Source of the DNA: Thalassospiraceae bacterium LMO-JJ14
GTDB lineage: Bacteria; Pseudomonadota; Alphaproteobacteria; Rhodospirillales; Casp-alpha2
Assembly: GCA_021555105.2 (NCBI GenBank)
Contig: CP134604.1
Location: 620,001-684,000, forward strand
Direction of reading: 5' to 3'
DNA length: 64,000 nucleotides
The stretch's first letter is position 1; every line of letters begins with the position of its first letter. The translations under genes and the position numbers were made by a program. Below, one piece after another: positions 38,480 through 47,888 of this stretch. The notes under the pieces are model-generated. The model saw only the letters and a list, made by a program, of their open reading frames with translations. It made no database searches and had not been told where the DNA came from.

Positions 38480-38944
38480 ATGGAACTCAGTGATCTCCTA
38501 GACAGCGATAGCATCGTTGCCAATCTTCGCGCGACCAGCAAAAAGCAGGCGCTGCAGGAATTGGCGCGCAAGGCAGCTGACGTGACCGGTCTCGATGAAC
38601 GCAAGGTTTTCGGTGTGCTGATGGACCGCGAACGGTTAGGGACCACCGGCGTTGGATCAGGAATCGCGATCCCGCACGGCAAGTTGGCCGATCTTGATCG
38701 CCTGCACGGCATTTTTGCGCGGCTTGAAAAGCCGGTCGATTTTCAGTCCATAGACGACCGTCCGGTCGATCTGATTTTCGTGCTTCTGGCACCGGAAGAA
38801 GCGGGCGCCGATCACCTGAAAGCGCTGGCGCGTGTCTCCAGGCTGCTGCGTGATCACAATATCTGCGACAAATTGCGCGCGACCGGTGAAGGCGATGCGC
38901 TTTTCGCCATCATGACGGAGTCTCAGGAGACCCGTGCAGCCTGA
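38480..38944 (+). CDS. ptsN: PTS IIA-Ntr protein PtsN
   Basis: A 154-residue EIIA-Ntr with the phosphorylated H66 in GIAIPHGKL. It is the end of the regulatory nitrogen PTS and adjusts potassium, carbon and nitrogen responses by phosphorylation state. It follows hpf by 70 bases in the conserved cluster. Confidence 0.95.
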   Translation: MELSDLLDSDSIVANLRATSKKQALQELARKAADVTGLDERKVFGVLMDRERLGTTGVGSGIAIPHGKLADLDRLHGIFARLEKPVDFQSIDDRPVDLIFVLLAPEEAGADHLKALARVSRLLRDHNICDKLRATGEGDALFAIMTESQETRAA

Positions 38945-39388
38945 TTAATTGTCAGGCTCCATGTCGATGGTCTGAGACCCGCCCTTGGCGCTTTCAATCT
39001 TGATGGTTTTGACTTCAGGCTCGGGCACTTCGCGGTGCAGGTCGACATGCAGCAAGCCGTTGTCGAGCGTGGCGCCGGTGACATCGATTCCTTCCGCCAG
39101 AACAAACGAACGTTGAAACTGCCGCGCGGCAATGCCCCGGTGGATAAAGATGCGCTCGGCTGTGTCATCAACCTGTTTGCCGCGGATGACGAGTTGATTG
39201 TCCTCCGTGGCGACCGACAGGTCGTCCATGGTAAAACCGGCAACCGCCAGCGTTATGCGGATATCGTGTTCACCCGTCTGTTCGATATTATAAGGGGGGT
39301 ACCCCTCGCCGGACGCCTTGGCGGCACGATCGAGAATCCTCTCGATATGGTCGAACCCGAGCAGGTGCGGATTGTTAAAAATCGTCAT
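38945..39388 (-). CDS. Small heat shock protein (Hsp20/IbpA)
   Basis: A 147-residue alpha-crystallin-type chaperone. The amino end (LLGFDHIERILDRA) and core domain (YPPYNIEQTGEHDIRITLAVAGF, IHRGIAARQFQRSFVLAEGI) match alphaproteobacterial IbpA/HspA. It holds unfolding proteins for refolding by DnaK. A hairpin lies directly upstream of its ribosome site (see 39395-39420). Confidence 0.93.
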   Translation of the reverse strand: MTIFNNPHLLGFDHIERILDRAAKASGEGYPPYNIEQTGEHDIRITLAVAGFTMDDLSVATEDNQLVIRGKQVDDTAERIFIHRGIAARQFQRSFVLAEGIDVTGATLDNGLLHVDLHREVPEPEVKTIKIESAKGGSQTIDMEPDN

Positions 39389-39394
39389 TGGTTT

Positions 39395-39420
39395 CTCCCA
39401 GCCTCCCCGAAGGGCGAGGC
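39395..39420 (-). promoter_or_regulatory. Leader hairpin next to the hsp20 ribosome site, possible RNA thermometer
   Basis: On the minus strand GCCTCGCCC-TTCG-GGG-GAGGC folds into a hairpin (39401-39420) immediately before T-GGGAG and the ATG at 39388. Small heat shock genes of alphaproteobacteria commonly carry ROSE-type thermosensors; this stem abuts rather than clearly masks the Shine-Dalgarno, and its own GGGGAGG could compete. It is an inference. Confidence 0.35.
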
Positions 39421-39629
39421 ATTTATTGGATCCATGGAATTATTTTTAACCATTCCCGGCATCCGTCACCGGCATCCCCCCATGGGCCAGCCAGTATATT
39501 CGTATAGATTTGGATCAGCGGACGGCCAAGTCAAGACCATGACGTTCGAGCACAACCCTCTGCCAAGGCGTGACAAGCCCGTCGGTGCCCAAGTAAGCTC
39601 GGGCCCGGCATGAATTCTGGAAACATATA

Positions 39630-40754
39630 ATGATGCAACCGCCCCCCGCCGAAATCGGCGACGACATGCAGGATGTCGATACCCCGGCCTTGATGATCGA
39701 CCTCGACGCGTTCGAGGCGAATATATCGGCGCTCGCGAAAACCGTCAGTGATTTCGGTGTGCGGCTGCGGGCCCATTCGAAAACCCACAAGTGCCCGGAA
39801 ATCGCCCGGCGGCAGATTGCCGCCGGTGCGGTCGGTATTTGCTGCCAGAAAGTGGGCGAGGCCGAAGCTATGGTCGCGGGTGGTATTGAGGACGTTCTGG
39901 TGACCAACCAGATCTGGGGCGAACGCAAGCTGGCCCGGCTGGCGGCGCTGGCGGACAGAGCACGCATCAGTGTTCTTGCCGACGATGCGGGAAATATCCG
40001 CGATCTCGCACAGGCGGCACGTGACGCCGAGGTGACGCTGCATGTTTATGTCGAGATCGATGTCGGCGCCGGTCGTTGTGGTGTCGATCCGGGCTTGCCG
40101 GCTGTTGAGCTGGCCCGTCTCGTGAATGAAGAGGATGGTCTTCATTTCGCCGGTCTGCAGGCGTATCACGGTTCAGCCCAGCACATCAGGACCGCTAACG
40201 AGCGGGGGGCGGCCATTGGTGCTGCCTGTGACAAGGTGCGCGAAACACTGGCGGCGATGCAGGCCGCCGGGATAGAGGTGCCGATCGTGACCGGCGCCGG
40301 CACCGGCAGCTTCCGCTTTGAAGCGGCCAGCGGCTTGTATCAGGAAATGCAATGCGGCTCTTATATTTTCATGGACGCGGACTATGCACAGAACATGGAC
40401 CAGCGTGGCGATCCGTTTACGGAATTCCGCCACAGCCTTTATGTGCTGGTGACCGTCATGAGTGCGACCAAGCCCGGACGCGCCGTCGTCGATGCCGGCC
40501 ACAAGGCGCTCGGCAACGATCAGGGGATGCCATGGGTCGCGGACATTCCCGGCGCGCGATATCAGGGCCCTTCGGACGATCACGGCACACTTGTTCTCGA
40601 TGATGCCGCCAGGGACGTCATGTTGGGGGAGAAAATCCGCCTTATCCCGGGTCACTGCGATCCGACCGTGAATTTATATGACTGGTTCGTGGTGATTCAG
40701 GGCGGCCGAGTCGTCGATCTGTGGGAAATCAGCGGGCGCGGGGCGATCCGCTAG
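39630..40754 (+). CDS. DSD1-family PLP enzyme (D-threonine aldolase / D-serine dehydratase-like)
   Basis: A 374-residue fold-type III PLP protein. The amino-terminal alanine-racemase-like barrel has the PLP lysine in RAHSKTHKCPEIA (near residue 54). The C-terminal domain ends with a zinc site H-C-D in PGHCDPTVNLYDW. Family members are D-threonine aldolases or D-3-hydroxyaspartate aldolases. Weak ribosome site; ATG at 39633 is equally possible. Confidence 0.87.
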   Translation: MMQPPPAEIGDDMQDVDTPALMIDLDAFEANISALAKTVSDFGVRLRAHSKTHKCPEIARRQIAAGAVGICCQKVGEAEAMVAGGIEDVLVTNQIWGERKLARLAALADRARISVLADDAGNIRDLAQAARDAEVTLHVYVEIDVGAGRCGVDPGLPAVELARLVNEEDGLHFAGLQAYHGSAQHIRTANERGAAIGAACDKVRETLAAMQAAGIEVPIVTGAGTGSFRFEAASGLYQEMQCGSYIFMDADYAQNMDQRGDPFTEFRHSLYVLVTVMSATKPGRAVVDAGHKALGNDQGMPWVADIPGARYQGPSDDHGTLVLDDAARDVMLGEKIRLIPGHCDPTVNLYDWFVVIQGGRVVDLWEISGRGAIR

Positions 40755-40777
40755 GGCGGATGACCAGGACTGGAAAA

Positions 40778-40981
40778 ATGAGCAACGATACGGAACAAAG
40801 ACTGACCGCCCTCGAGATGACGGTGACGCATCACGAGCAGACGATCCACGAACTCAGCGACGTCATTACCGAACAGTGGACGCAGATTGAAAAGCTGAAA
40901 CTTGAACTTGGCCGGCTTGACGAAACCAAGGCCGATATCGAGCCCGAGGAAGATGCAACGCGCCGCCCTCCACATTACTGA
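40778..40981 (+). CDS. slyX: SlyX-family protein
   Basis: A 67-residue coiled-coil protein (EQRLTALEMTVTHHEQTIHELSDVI) with the short PPHY end typical of SlyX. The family's function is unknown. Starts 24 bases after the DSD1 gene, probably co-transcribed. Confidence 0.85.
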   Translation: MSNDTEQRLTALEMTVTHHEQTIHELSDVITEQWTQIEKLKLELGRLDETKADIEPEEDATRRPPHY

Positions 40982-41044
40982 AAATCCTGCTATCATAATC
41001 CGTTAAGGCAGAAAGCCGGGGGCTAACCTCGGGGGAACAATAGG

Positions 41045-41773
41045 GTGGCACTCGATATTCCATCGGGGCTCGCAGTTTCTTTTGCAGTGACGGGCTCAAC
41101 AGCTGCCCGCCGACTCGCAAGCGTGCCGTCGGTTTCGCTGGATGCGGCACGGGGACGCGGGCTTGGCGAGGGGAGTGTTGCCGGCCGTTTTGTCGAGCGA
41201 ACGGTTGAGATCAATACCGAGGCCGCACGTCAGGCGTTGAATCAGTCGGTGTATGCCGGTGCGGCGATCCGCTCGGCGGTCCGTGAATTGTCAGGCCTTG
41301 CCCAGCTTGCGGAAAACGGCGGGCTTGTTTCGGACAGCACGTATCTTTTGTCCAATGACGGGTCCCGGGTCTCGCGCGGCAACATACAGACACAAATCAA
41401 CCGCGCCATCGGTCTCATCGACAATCTGGTCGGCGCCAGCGCCAGTGGCAGCGCCAATTTCATCAACGGCCGGGGTCCGGCGATCCGTGTGCAGACAAGC
41501 AGCTACGGTGGCGCCATCAACATTCTGCCGCAGGGATTGGACAGCCGCTCGCTCGGCCTTGCCGGTCTGGATGTTTCGACGAGTGCAGACGCACGAGAGG
41601 CCAGGGCGCGGCTCGACAATGCCGTTTTGACTGCCGGAAACCGGCTGGACAGGCTCAGGCAGTTGCAAACGGCGCTTGGTCAGGGCAGCGCCTTCAACCA
41701 ATCGGTGGTCTCGGCGACCGCCGATATTTCAGGCGCCCTGCCGGTCGGAGCGTTCGTCAATCTGTCCGCTTGA
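41045..41773 (+). CDS. Flagellin-like helical protein
   Basis: A 242-residue protein without a clear family name. Residues 50-145 and 175-225 are long amphipathic helices, and the C-terminal part (LAGLDVSTSADAREARARLDNAVLTAG) resembles flagellin D0/D1 helices, with GVSA-like turns in between. No signal peptide. GTG start, preceded by GGGGGAAC. No flagellar genes are near, so it is an isolated flagellin-fold candidate. Confidence 0.5.
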   Translation: MALDIPSGLAVSFAVTGSTAARRLASVPSVSLDAARGRGLGEGSVAGRFVERTVEINTEAARQALNQSVYAGAAIRSAVRELSGLAQLAENGGLVSDSTYLLSNDGSRVSRGNIQTQINRAIGLIDNLVGASASGSANFINGRGPAIRVQTSSYGGAINILPQGLDSRSLGLAGLDVSTSADAREARARLDNAVLTAGNRLDRLRQLQTALGQGSAFNQSVVSATADISGALPVGAFVNLSA

Positions 41774-41779
41774 GCCGCC

Positions 41780-43873
41780 TTAATTCATGATCCCGAACGA
41801 TTTCAGGATGAACGCGTAATTGAACGCGAGTTCTTCCAGTCTGTCGAAACGGCCGGCGGCGCCGGCATGCCCGGCGCTCATATTTGTCTTGAGTAACAGC
41901 GGATTGTCGTCGGTCTTCAGGTCGCGCAGTTTCGCCACCCACTTCGCCGGCTCCCAGTACGTGACGCGCGGATCGGTCAGGCCTGCCGTCGCCAATAGCG
42001 CGGGATAAGCCTTGGCCTCGACATTGTCATAAGGCGAGTAACTGAGGATGTAGTCGTACGCCGTCTTGTCTTCGATGGGGTTGCCCCATTCCGGCCATTC
42101 GATCGGCGTCAGCGGCAGCGACGTGTCGCACATGGTATTCAGGACATCGACAAAAGGGACATCCGCGGCCACGGCACGCCAAAGACCGGGCGCCATGTTG
42201 GCGCAGGCACCCATCAACATGCCGCCTGCCGATCCGCCGTGGATCGCGATACCACCCGGACGTGCCATGTTTTGCGCGATCAACGCGTCGGCCGCGGCAA
42301 TGAAATCGGTGAACGTGTTGCGTTTCCTGTCACGCTTGCCGTCCGTATACCAGCGATAGCCCTTCTCCATGCCACCCCGGATATGGGCGATGGCATAGAT
42401 GAAGCCCCGGTCGACAAGGCTCAGACGTGGCGTCACGAACGATGCCGGCATGGTCATACCGTAGCTGCCGTAACCGTATAGTAAAACCGGCGCACTGCCG
42501 TCCAGAATGCAATCGGCGCGGTGCAAGACCGTGACGGGGACCAACTCACCATCAGCGGCAACGGCCTGAATGCGGCGGGTTACGTAATCCGCCGGGTTGT
42601 GGCCGGACGGGACCTCGTCCTGTTTCAGCAATGCACGTGCGCCGCTCGCCATGTTGAATTCAATGACCTGACGTGGCGTGGTCGGCGATGAATATGAAAA
42701 GCGCAGGTTCTGCGTTGCGTATTCATACCCGCCTTCGAGACCCAGGGCATAAGCCTCTTCCTCGAAGCGGATGGTCGTTTCCTGCAGACTCTCCCAATTG
42801 CGGATGACGATCCGGGGCAGTGCCGCGACACGTTCCAGCCGGACAAGATAATCGGCAAACACTTCGCAGCCGACGATCAGCGTTCCCGGCATGTGAGCGA
42901 CGAGATCGGTCCAGTTTTCACGCCCGGGGGTTTCGATCGGGACGGTGACGATCTTGAAATCCTCGGCGCCATCGGCATTGGTCAGAATGACCAGCCGGTC
43001 GGCATGATCGGAAACGCTGTATTCCACACCGTTCGCACGGGGCGCAATCAGCCGGGGCTGGGTTTCCGGCTTATCGGCATCGACAAGATAAACTTCCGAC
43101 GTTTCATGATCGTGGGCATCGACCAGAATGAAGCGGTTGCTCTCGGTCTTGGAAAGACCGACGAAAAAACCTGGATCGGGTTCTTCATAAATCATCACAT
43201 CCGCATCGGCGGGCGTTCCGAGAACATGGCGCATGACTTTCGATGGGCGATGATTGTCGTCGAGCACGGTATAGAAAAGCGTTTTGCCGTCTTCCGCCCA
43301 TTCCATGTCGCCGCTGGCGTTGCCGATTTCATCTGCAAGGTTGTTGCCGCTTTCGAGATCGCGGAATCGAATGCGGAAAATTTCAGATCCGTTCCGGTCC
43401 TCTGCATAAGCCCCGTAACGGTGATCGGAGGCGTGTACGAATGCGCCGATTTTATAATAGCTTTGCCCTTCGGCTTCGGCGTCGCCGTCGAGCAGGACCG
43501 TTTCGCCGGGCGTGCCGGACGTCGGGATACGGCAGAATATCGGATGCTGCCCGCCTTCGACGTAGCGGACATAATAGGCGTACTTGCCGTCTGGAGCGGG
43601 GACTGTCGAGTCGTCTTCCTTGATGCGGCCGCGCATCTCGGCGACCAGCTTTTGTTGAAGTGCTGCCGTGTCGGACATCCAATCCAGCGTGTAGGCGTTC
43701 TCAGCTTCCAGATAAGCACGGATATCGGCGTGCAGCAGGTCCGGTTCGTGCATCACCCGTTGCCAGTTCTCATCCTTAAGCCATGCATAATCATCGGTCC
43801 GTGTGTGGCCGTGCCAGGTGGTCTCGTGAGGATGTTTGTCGGCGATCGGCGGGCGGATGTCGGCCTGTGTCAT
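41780..43873 (-). CDS. S9-family oligopeptidase (oligopeptidase B-like)
   Basis: A 697-residue prolyl-oligopeptidase-family enzyme. A seven-blade propeller (about 70-410) covers an alpha/beta-hydrolase domain. The nucleophile serine is in IHGGSAGGMLMG, and the C-terminal histidine in MSAGHAGAAGRF; the GYGSYG stretch supports PtrB. It cleaves short peptides, usually after basic residues. Cytoplasmic (no signal). Confidence 0.93.
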   Translation of the reverse strand: MTQADIRPPIADKHPHETTWHGHTRTDDYAWLKDENWQRVMHEPDLLHADIRAYLEAENAYTLDWMSDTAALQQKLVAEMRGRIKEDDSTVPAPDGKYAYYVRYVEGGQHPIFCRIPTSGTPGETVLLDGDAEAEGQSYYKIGAFVHASDHRYGAYAEDRNGSEIFRIRFRDLESGNNLADEIGNASGDMEWAEDGKTLFYTVLDDNHRPSKVMRHVLGTPADADVMIYEEPDPGFFVGLSKTESNRFILVDAHDHETSEVYLVDADKPETQPRLIAPRANGVEYSVSDHADRLVILTNADGAEDFKIVTVPIETPGRENWTDLVAHMPGTLIVGCEVFADYLVRLERVAALPRIVIRNWESLQETTIRFEEEAYALGLEGGYEYATQNLRFSYSSPTTPRQVIEFNMASGARALLKQDEVPSGHNPADYVTRRIQAVAADGELVPVTVLHRADCILDGSAPVLLYGYGSYGMTMPASFVTPRLSLVDRGFIYAIAHIRGGMEKGYRWYTDGKRDRKRNTFTDFIAAADALIAQNMARPGGIAIHGGSAGGMLMGACANMAPGLWRAVAADVPFVDVLNTMCDTSLPLTPIEWPEWGNPIEDKTAYDYILSYSPYDNVEAKAYPALLATAGLTDPRVTYWEPAKWVAKLRDLKTDDNPLLLKTNMSAGHAGAAGRFDRLEELAFNYAFILKSFGIMN

Positions 43874-43945
43874 ATTCTTGCCTTCTGGTCGTGACAGAGT
43901 AATTCTTGCGTCGAGTTATCCCCTATGTAGTCAGGAATACCCCGG

Positions 43946-44776
43946 ATGTCGAACAAGGTCATTCTGGTCGTCGTCGACGGCCTCAAATATGAAACAGCTC
44001 TGGGCCACTGCGGTTTCCTGGAAGGTCAGGTTGAATCCGGCAAGGCGCGGCGCTGGCGTATGCGCGCCTCGCTGCCGAGCATGTCGGCACCATGTTACGA
44101 AAGCCTGCATACCGGACTGGACCCGGCGCACCACGGGATCACGGCGAACAGCGTTCTGCGGCCGTCCAGCGTCGACAATATATTTTCGCTGGCAACGGCA
44201 GCGGGGAAAACGACCGCGGCTGTGGCGTACAGCTGGTTTTCGGTTCTGTATAACTCGGCCCCCTATGACCCGGTACGCGATCTTGAAACGGACGATACGT
44301 CAAAGCCGATCCAGCATGGTCGTTTTTACGACGATACGAGCCGCACCGATTTTCATCTGGCAATACCGTCGGATAATGATCTGTGTGCGCAGGTCGATCG
44401 CATGATCGTGCGACATGCGCCGGATTACCTGCTGTTTCATACCCTGAGCTGCGACAGCGTCGGCCATGTGTTCGGCGGCAATTCATGGCAATATCAGCGT
44501 TCGGCGACGGTCGTCGACAGCATGCTGGCAAAGCATGTCGGCGGATGGCGCGATGCCGGTTACCGAGTCCTGGTGACGGCCGATCATGGCTTTACCGACT
44601 GCGGTTATCATGGCGGCACCAATGACGAAGTGCGCGATGTCGCGTTTTATGATATCGGCCACGCCGCCCCCGGAAAGTGCGATGATGTTGTCTCGCAACG
44701 TGCCGTGGCGCCGACGGTCCTGACACTGATGGGACTGGATGTCCCGGCGCAAATGACGGAAGCGCCCTTGGTATGA
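43946..44776 (+). CDS. Alkaline-phosphatase-superfamily phosphodiesterase
   Basis: A 276-residue type I phosphodiesterase/nucleotide pyrophosphatase-like protein. Metal ligands are in VVVDGLKY at the start, HTLSCDSVGHVFG and VTADHGFTDCGYHGG near the end; the nucleophile is probably a serine in RASLPSMSAPCYES. It has no signal peptide. Substrate unknown. Divergent from the S9 peptidase, convergent with the deacetylase. Confidence 0.82.
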   Translation: MSNKVILVVVDGLKYETALGHCGFLEGQVESGKARRWRMRASLPSMSAPCYESLHTGLDPAHHGITANSVLRPSSVDNIFSLATAAGKTTAAVAYSWFSVLYNSAPYDPVRDLETDDTSKPIQHGRFYDDTSRTDFHLAIPSDNDLCAQVDRMIVRHAPDYLLFHTLSCDSVGHVFGGNSWQYQRSATVVDSMLAKHVGGWRDAGYRVLVTADHGFTDCGYHGGTNDEVRDVAFYDIGHAAPGKCDDVVSQRAVAPTVLTLMGLDVPAQMTEAPLV

Positions 44777-44779
44777 TCC

Positions 44780-45907
44780 TTACGCAGTGACGGACCGGAT
44801 CAGTGCGCGGATTTCCTCGCGGATCGGCCCGTGATTGGCGGGGTCGGCCAACGTTGTGAACCAGCGTTCCGGCGCATCGGCGGCGCGCCGGTGGCGCCAG
44901 GTCACTTCTCGCAGCAATTTTTCGGCCGCAGGCGGCAGCCTGTCCGGCACATCCAGTCCTGCCAGTACACCCCATATGCCGGCCCAGCCACGCGCAACGC
45001 TGAACGGATTATAGCCGCCGCCCCCGGATGCGATGACACGGGGGGCCATGTCTCTGACCGATGCCAGGGCGCGCCAAAGCGCGGTGTTTGAAACAGCCAG
45101 GCGGCTTTGCGGGTCGTCGGCCAGTGCATCGACGCCGCATTGCACGAAGACCGCTTCCGGTTCGTGCGTCTGGATCAACGGCAGCACGGCACCTTCTATT
45201 ATGGCTTCCAGTTCGTCATCGTTGAGGTCCGCCGGTACCGGAATATTGCGGGCCATGCCACCGGCCCGGTCCTTGACGCCGCCCGGTCCGGCCGGATCGG
45301 CATTGCGCCGATCCATGGGCCAGCGTCCGGCTTCGTGGATGGACAGGGTGAAGACGCGGGGATCATCGTGAAAAGCGTCCTGCACACCGTCACCATGATG
45401 CGCATCGAGATCGAGATAAAAGACACGCTCGATCCCGCGCTCCAGCAACGCCCCAATCGTCAGCGCCGGTTCGTTGAAATAACAAAATCCGCTGGCCCGG
45501 TCCGGCCTGCCGTGATGCTGACCGCCACCCAGATTGAAAATTCTTCCGCCGTTTGCGGCTAGCTCGGCTGCTTTGGCACCGCCGCCGGCGGCGGTCGCCG
45601 GGCGGCGGAACATCTCGGGGAAAATCGGGTTGCCGTTGATGCCGATGTTGTGTCGCGCTCGAACAGCCGGTGGGGCATCCTGTTCACGTTCGGCCTGCAT
45701 AACAGCTGCGACGTATTCGGGCGTATGAAAACGTTCAAGATAAGCCGCATCGGCACGCGGACTATCTACGTAAGCACTGTCCCTGAACCAATCCAGCGTC
45801 CGGATCAGATCGATGGCTAAAGATACGCGCGGGATCGCCAGTGGATGGCCGCGCCCGTATGTGCTGTCACGATATATCTCGCTGCCGATGAAGTATGCGC
45901 CTGTCAT
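44780..45907 (-). CDS. Class II histone-deacetylase-like amidohydrolase
   Basis: A 375-residue zinc amidohydrolase of the HDAC/acetylpolyamine family. Zinc ligands lie in LDLDAHHGDGVQDAF and the later QCGVDALADD; the tandem histidine pair is in LGGGQHHGRPDRASGFCYFN. The start overlaps the LysR stop by ATGA (45904-45907), so the two are translationally coupled. Bacterial members deacetylate polyamines, acetoin-related proteins or lysines; the substrate is not known. Confidence 0.9.
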   Translation of the reverse strand: MTGAYFIGSEIYRDSTYGRGHPLAIPRVSLAIDLIRTLDWFRDSAYVDSPRADAAYLERFHTPEYVAAVMQAEREQDAPPAVRARHNIGINGNPIFPEMFRRPATAAGGGAKAAELAANGGRIFNLGGGQHHGRPDRASGFCYFNEPALTIGALLERGIERVFYLDLDAHHGDGVQDAFHDDPRVFTLSIHEAGRWPMDRRNADPAGPGGVKDRAGGMARNIPVPADLNDDELEAIIEGAVLPLIQTHEPEAVFVQCGVDALADDPQSRLAVSNTALWRALASVRDMAPRVIASGGGGYNPFSVARGWAGIWGVLAGLDVPDRLPPAAEKLLREVTWRHRRAADAPERWFTTLADPANHGPIREEIRALIRSVTA

Positions 45908-46797
45908 GCGCCGGGCCCGGCGTCCAATAGCCATGCACGAAAGGCGGCGACGCGGGGCAGCGTCGCGGCGGCTCGCGGCGCGACCAGATAGAAACTCTCG
46001 GACTCTATGATCTGTTCGTCAAAGGGGGCAACAAGTCTGCCTGTCTGCAGATCGCTTTCGACGAACGGCGTATGTGCGATGGCGATGCCGAGGCCAGCCG
46101 CGGCCGCTTCAAGCGCCTGTGCCGAAGACGCGAACGTCAGCCGGCCTTGCGGCTTCAGTCCTTCAAGACCGGCATGGGTGAGCCAGCGTGGCCAATCATC
46201 GTGGCGCGGCGAGGCGTCGACGGAAATAAAGACGTGGCGGGCAAGGTCTTGCGGCGTGCCGATCGGCACGCGTTCCAGTAAGGACGGGCTGGCGACCGGG
46301 AACAGGGCGTTTTCAAACAGGAAATCGCTGCGGCAGCCGGGCCATTTCCCCTCGCCGACGCGGATTGCCAGATCGACATCCTCGCGCTGCAGATCGACGA
46401 GACGCGACGTGGTCAGCAATCGCACTTCGATTTCCGGGTGAGCCGCCTGAAACGACGGCAGGCGGGGGATCAGCCAGCGCTGCGCCAACGTTGCCAACAG
46501 TGCCAGCGTCAGGGGGGCGGCACTGCCGGACAGACCGGCAGCATCGCCCAGCGCATCGCGCATATCATCGAAAGAGCGGACTAGCCGGGTCGCCAATGCG
46601 GCGCCGGTCGCGGTCAGATCAACGCCACGCCGGTCGGTGCGCACAAGCCGTGTGCCGAGATGCCGTTCCAGCAGTCTGAGTTGCTGCGTGACGGCGGGTT
46701 GGCTGACGCCCAGCTCCTTTGCGGCAAGCGTGACGTTGCGATGGCGCGCAACGGCCTCGAAGGCACGCAGACACCGAAGAGAGGGAGGAAGGTCCAT
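45904..46797 (-). CDS. LysR-family regulator, GcvA type
   Basis: A 297-residue regulator with amino end LPPSLRCLRAFEAVARHRNVTLAAKELGVSQP typical of GcvA-like proteins. It overlaps the deacetylase start and is divergent from the EamA transporter, so either could be its target. TAAGGTGTTCTTATG-type sequence near 46801-46818 (ACACCTTATG) lies in the shared promoter. Confidence 0.88.
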   Translation of the reverse strand: MDLPPSLRCLRAFEAVARHRNVTLAAKELGVSQPAVTQQLRLLERHLGTRLVRTDRRGVDLTATGAALATRLVRSFDDMRDALGDAAGLSGSAAPLTLALLATLAQRWLIPRLPSFQAAHPEIEVRLLTTSRLVDLQREDVDLAIRVGEGKWPGCRSDFLFENALFPVASPSLLERVPIGTPQDLARHVFISVDASPRHDDWPRWLTHAGLEGLKPQGRLTFASSAQALEAAAAGLGIAIAHTPFVESDLQTGRLVAPFDEQIIESESFYLVAPRAAATLPRVAAFRAWLLDAGPGA

Positions 46798-46897
46798 TTA
46801 GTCATAAGAACACCTTATGTCTAAATCAGAAAGAACTGATTGCAGGCATGAGCAAATGCAGTGCTATGGTGCGGCATAATTATTAGATGGAACACCC

Positions 46898-47803
46898 ATG
46901 GAACTCTGGATCCCGATTACGATCGTCGCCGCATTTTGTCAGAATCTGCGTTCTGCGCTGCAAAAGCATTTAAAAGGCAAGCTGTCGACCGGCGGGGCAA
47001 CATATGTCCGGTTCTTTTATGCATGGCCGTTTGCAATTGTGTATGTCTGGGGACTCAACACGTGGGGCGGCATGCCGTACCCCGAGATAAAGGGGTATTT
47101 CCTGCTCTATTGTCTGCTGGGCGGATTGTCTCAGATTATCTTCACGGGTCTTCTGGTGTGGCTGTTCTCATTCAGGAATTTTGCCGTCGGCACCACGTTC
47201 TCTAAAACCGAGACCGTACAGGTGGCATTGCTCGGATTTCTGTTGCTGGGCGATACGCTGTCGACCGGCGCGATTCTGGCGATCGTCATCAGCGTTGTCG
47301 GTGTGATGTCGATGTCGCTGGCACAAACAAATATCACTTTGCGGACTCTGTTTTCCGGTCTGGTCGAGAAATCGACATTGATCGGTTTGGCGTCGGGGCT
47401 TTTCCTGGGTGGCTCCGTGGTGTTTTTTCGGGGCGCATCGCTGGAGCTGGGCTACGACGGCTTCATTATGCCGGCCGCCTTTACGCTCGCCGTTTCAGTG
47501 GTCATCCAAACGGTTTTGATGGGGATCTATCTGCTGGTGCGCGAGCCGGGGCAGATGAAGGCGGTGTTGGTCAATTGGAAATGGTCACTCGCGGTCGGTG
47601 TTGCCGGGGTTCTGGGCTCGGTCGCCTGGTTTACCGCGTTTACACTTGAAAACGCGGCACTGGTGCGCGCTGTCGGCCAGATTGAGCTGGTCTTTACCTT
47701 CATCGCGTCGGCGATGTTTTTCCGCGAGAAAAGCACACCGCTCGAAATCGCCGGTATCTTGCTGGTCATCGCCGGGATTTTGCTGATTCTGTTCGTGCGC
47801 TGA
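46898..47803 (+). CDS. EamA/DMT-family transporter
   Basis: A 301-residue membrane protein with about 10 helices in two EamA repeats (first helix WIPITIVAAFCQNLRSALQ, last helix EIAGILLVIAGILLILFVR). Drug/metabolite exporter group; substrate unknown. Confidence 0.88.
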   Translation: MELWIPITIVAAFCQNLRSALQKHLKGKLSTGGATYVRFFYAWPFAIVYVWGLNTWGGMPYPEIKGYFLLYCLLGGLSQIIFTGLLVWLFSFRNFAVGTTFSKTETVQVALLGFLLLGDTLSTGAILAIVISVVGVMSMSLAQTNITLRTLFSGLVEKSTLIGLASGLFLGGSVVFFRGASLELGYDGFIMPAAFTLAVSVVIQTVLMGIYLLVREPGQMKAVLVNWKWSLAVGVAGVLGSVAWFTAFTLENAALVRAVGQIELVFTFIASAMFFREKSTPLEIAGILLVIAGILLILFVR

Positions 47804-47888
47804 GCCATGTTGCGGTCTGCGCCTGATGCAGAGGCCCATGCGTATATGGGTCTGGTCAGCGGCGCTTGCCTCTTTATACTCTCGGGCC

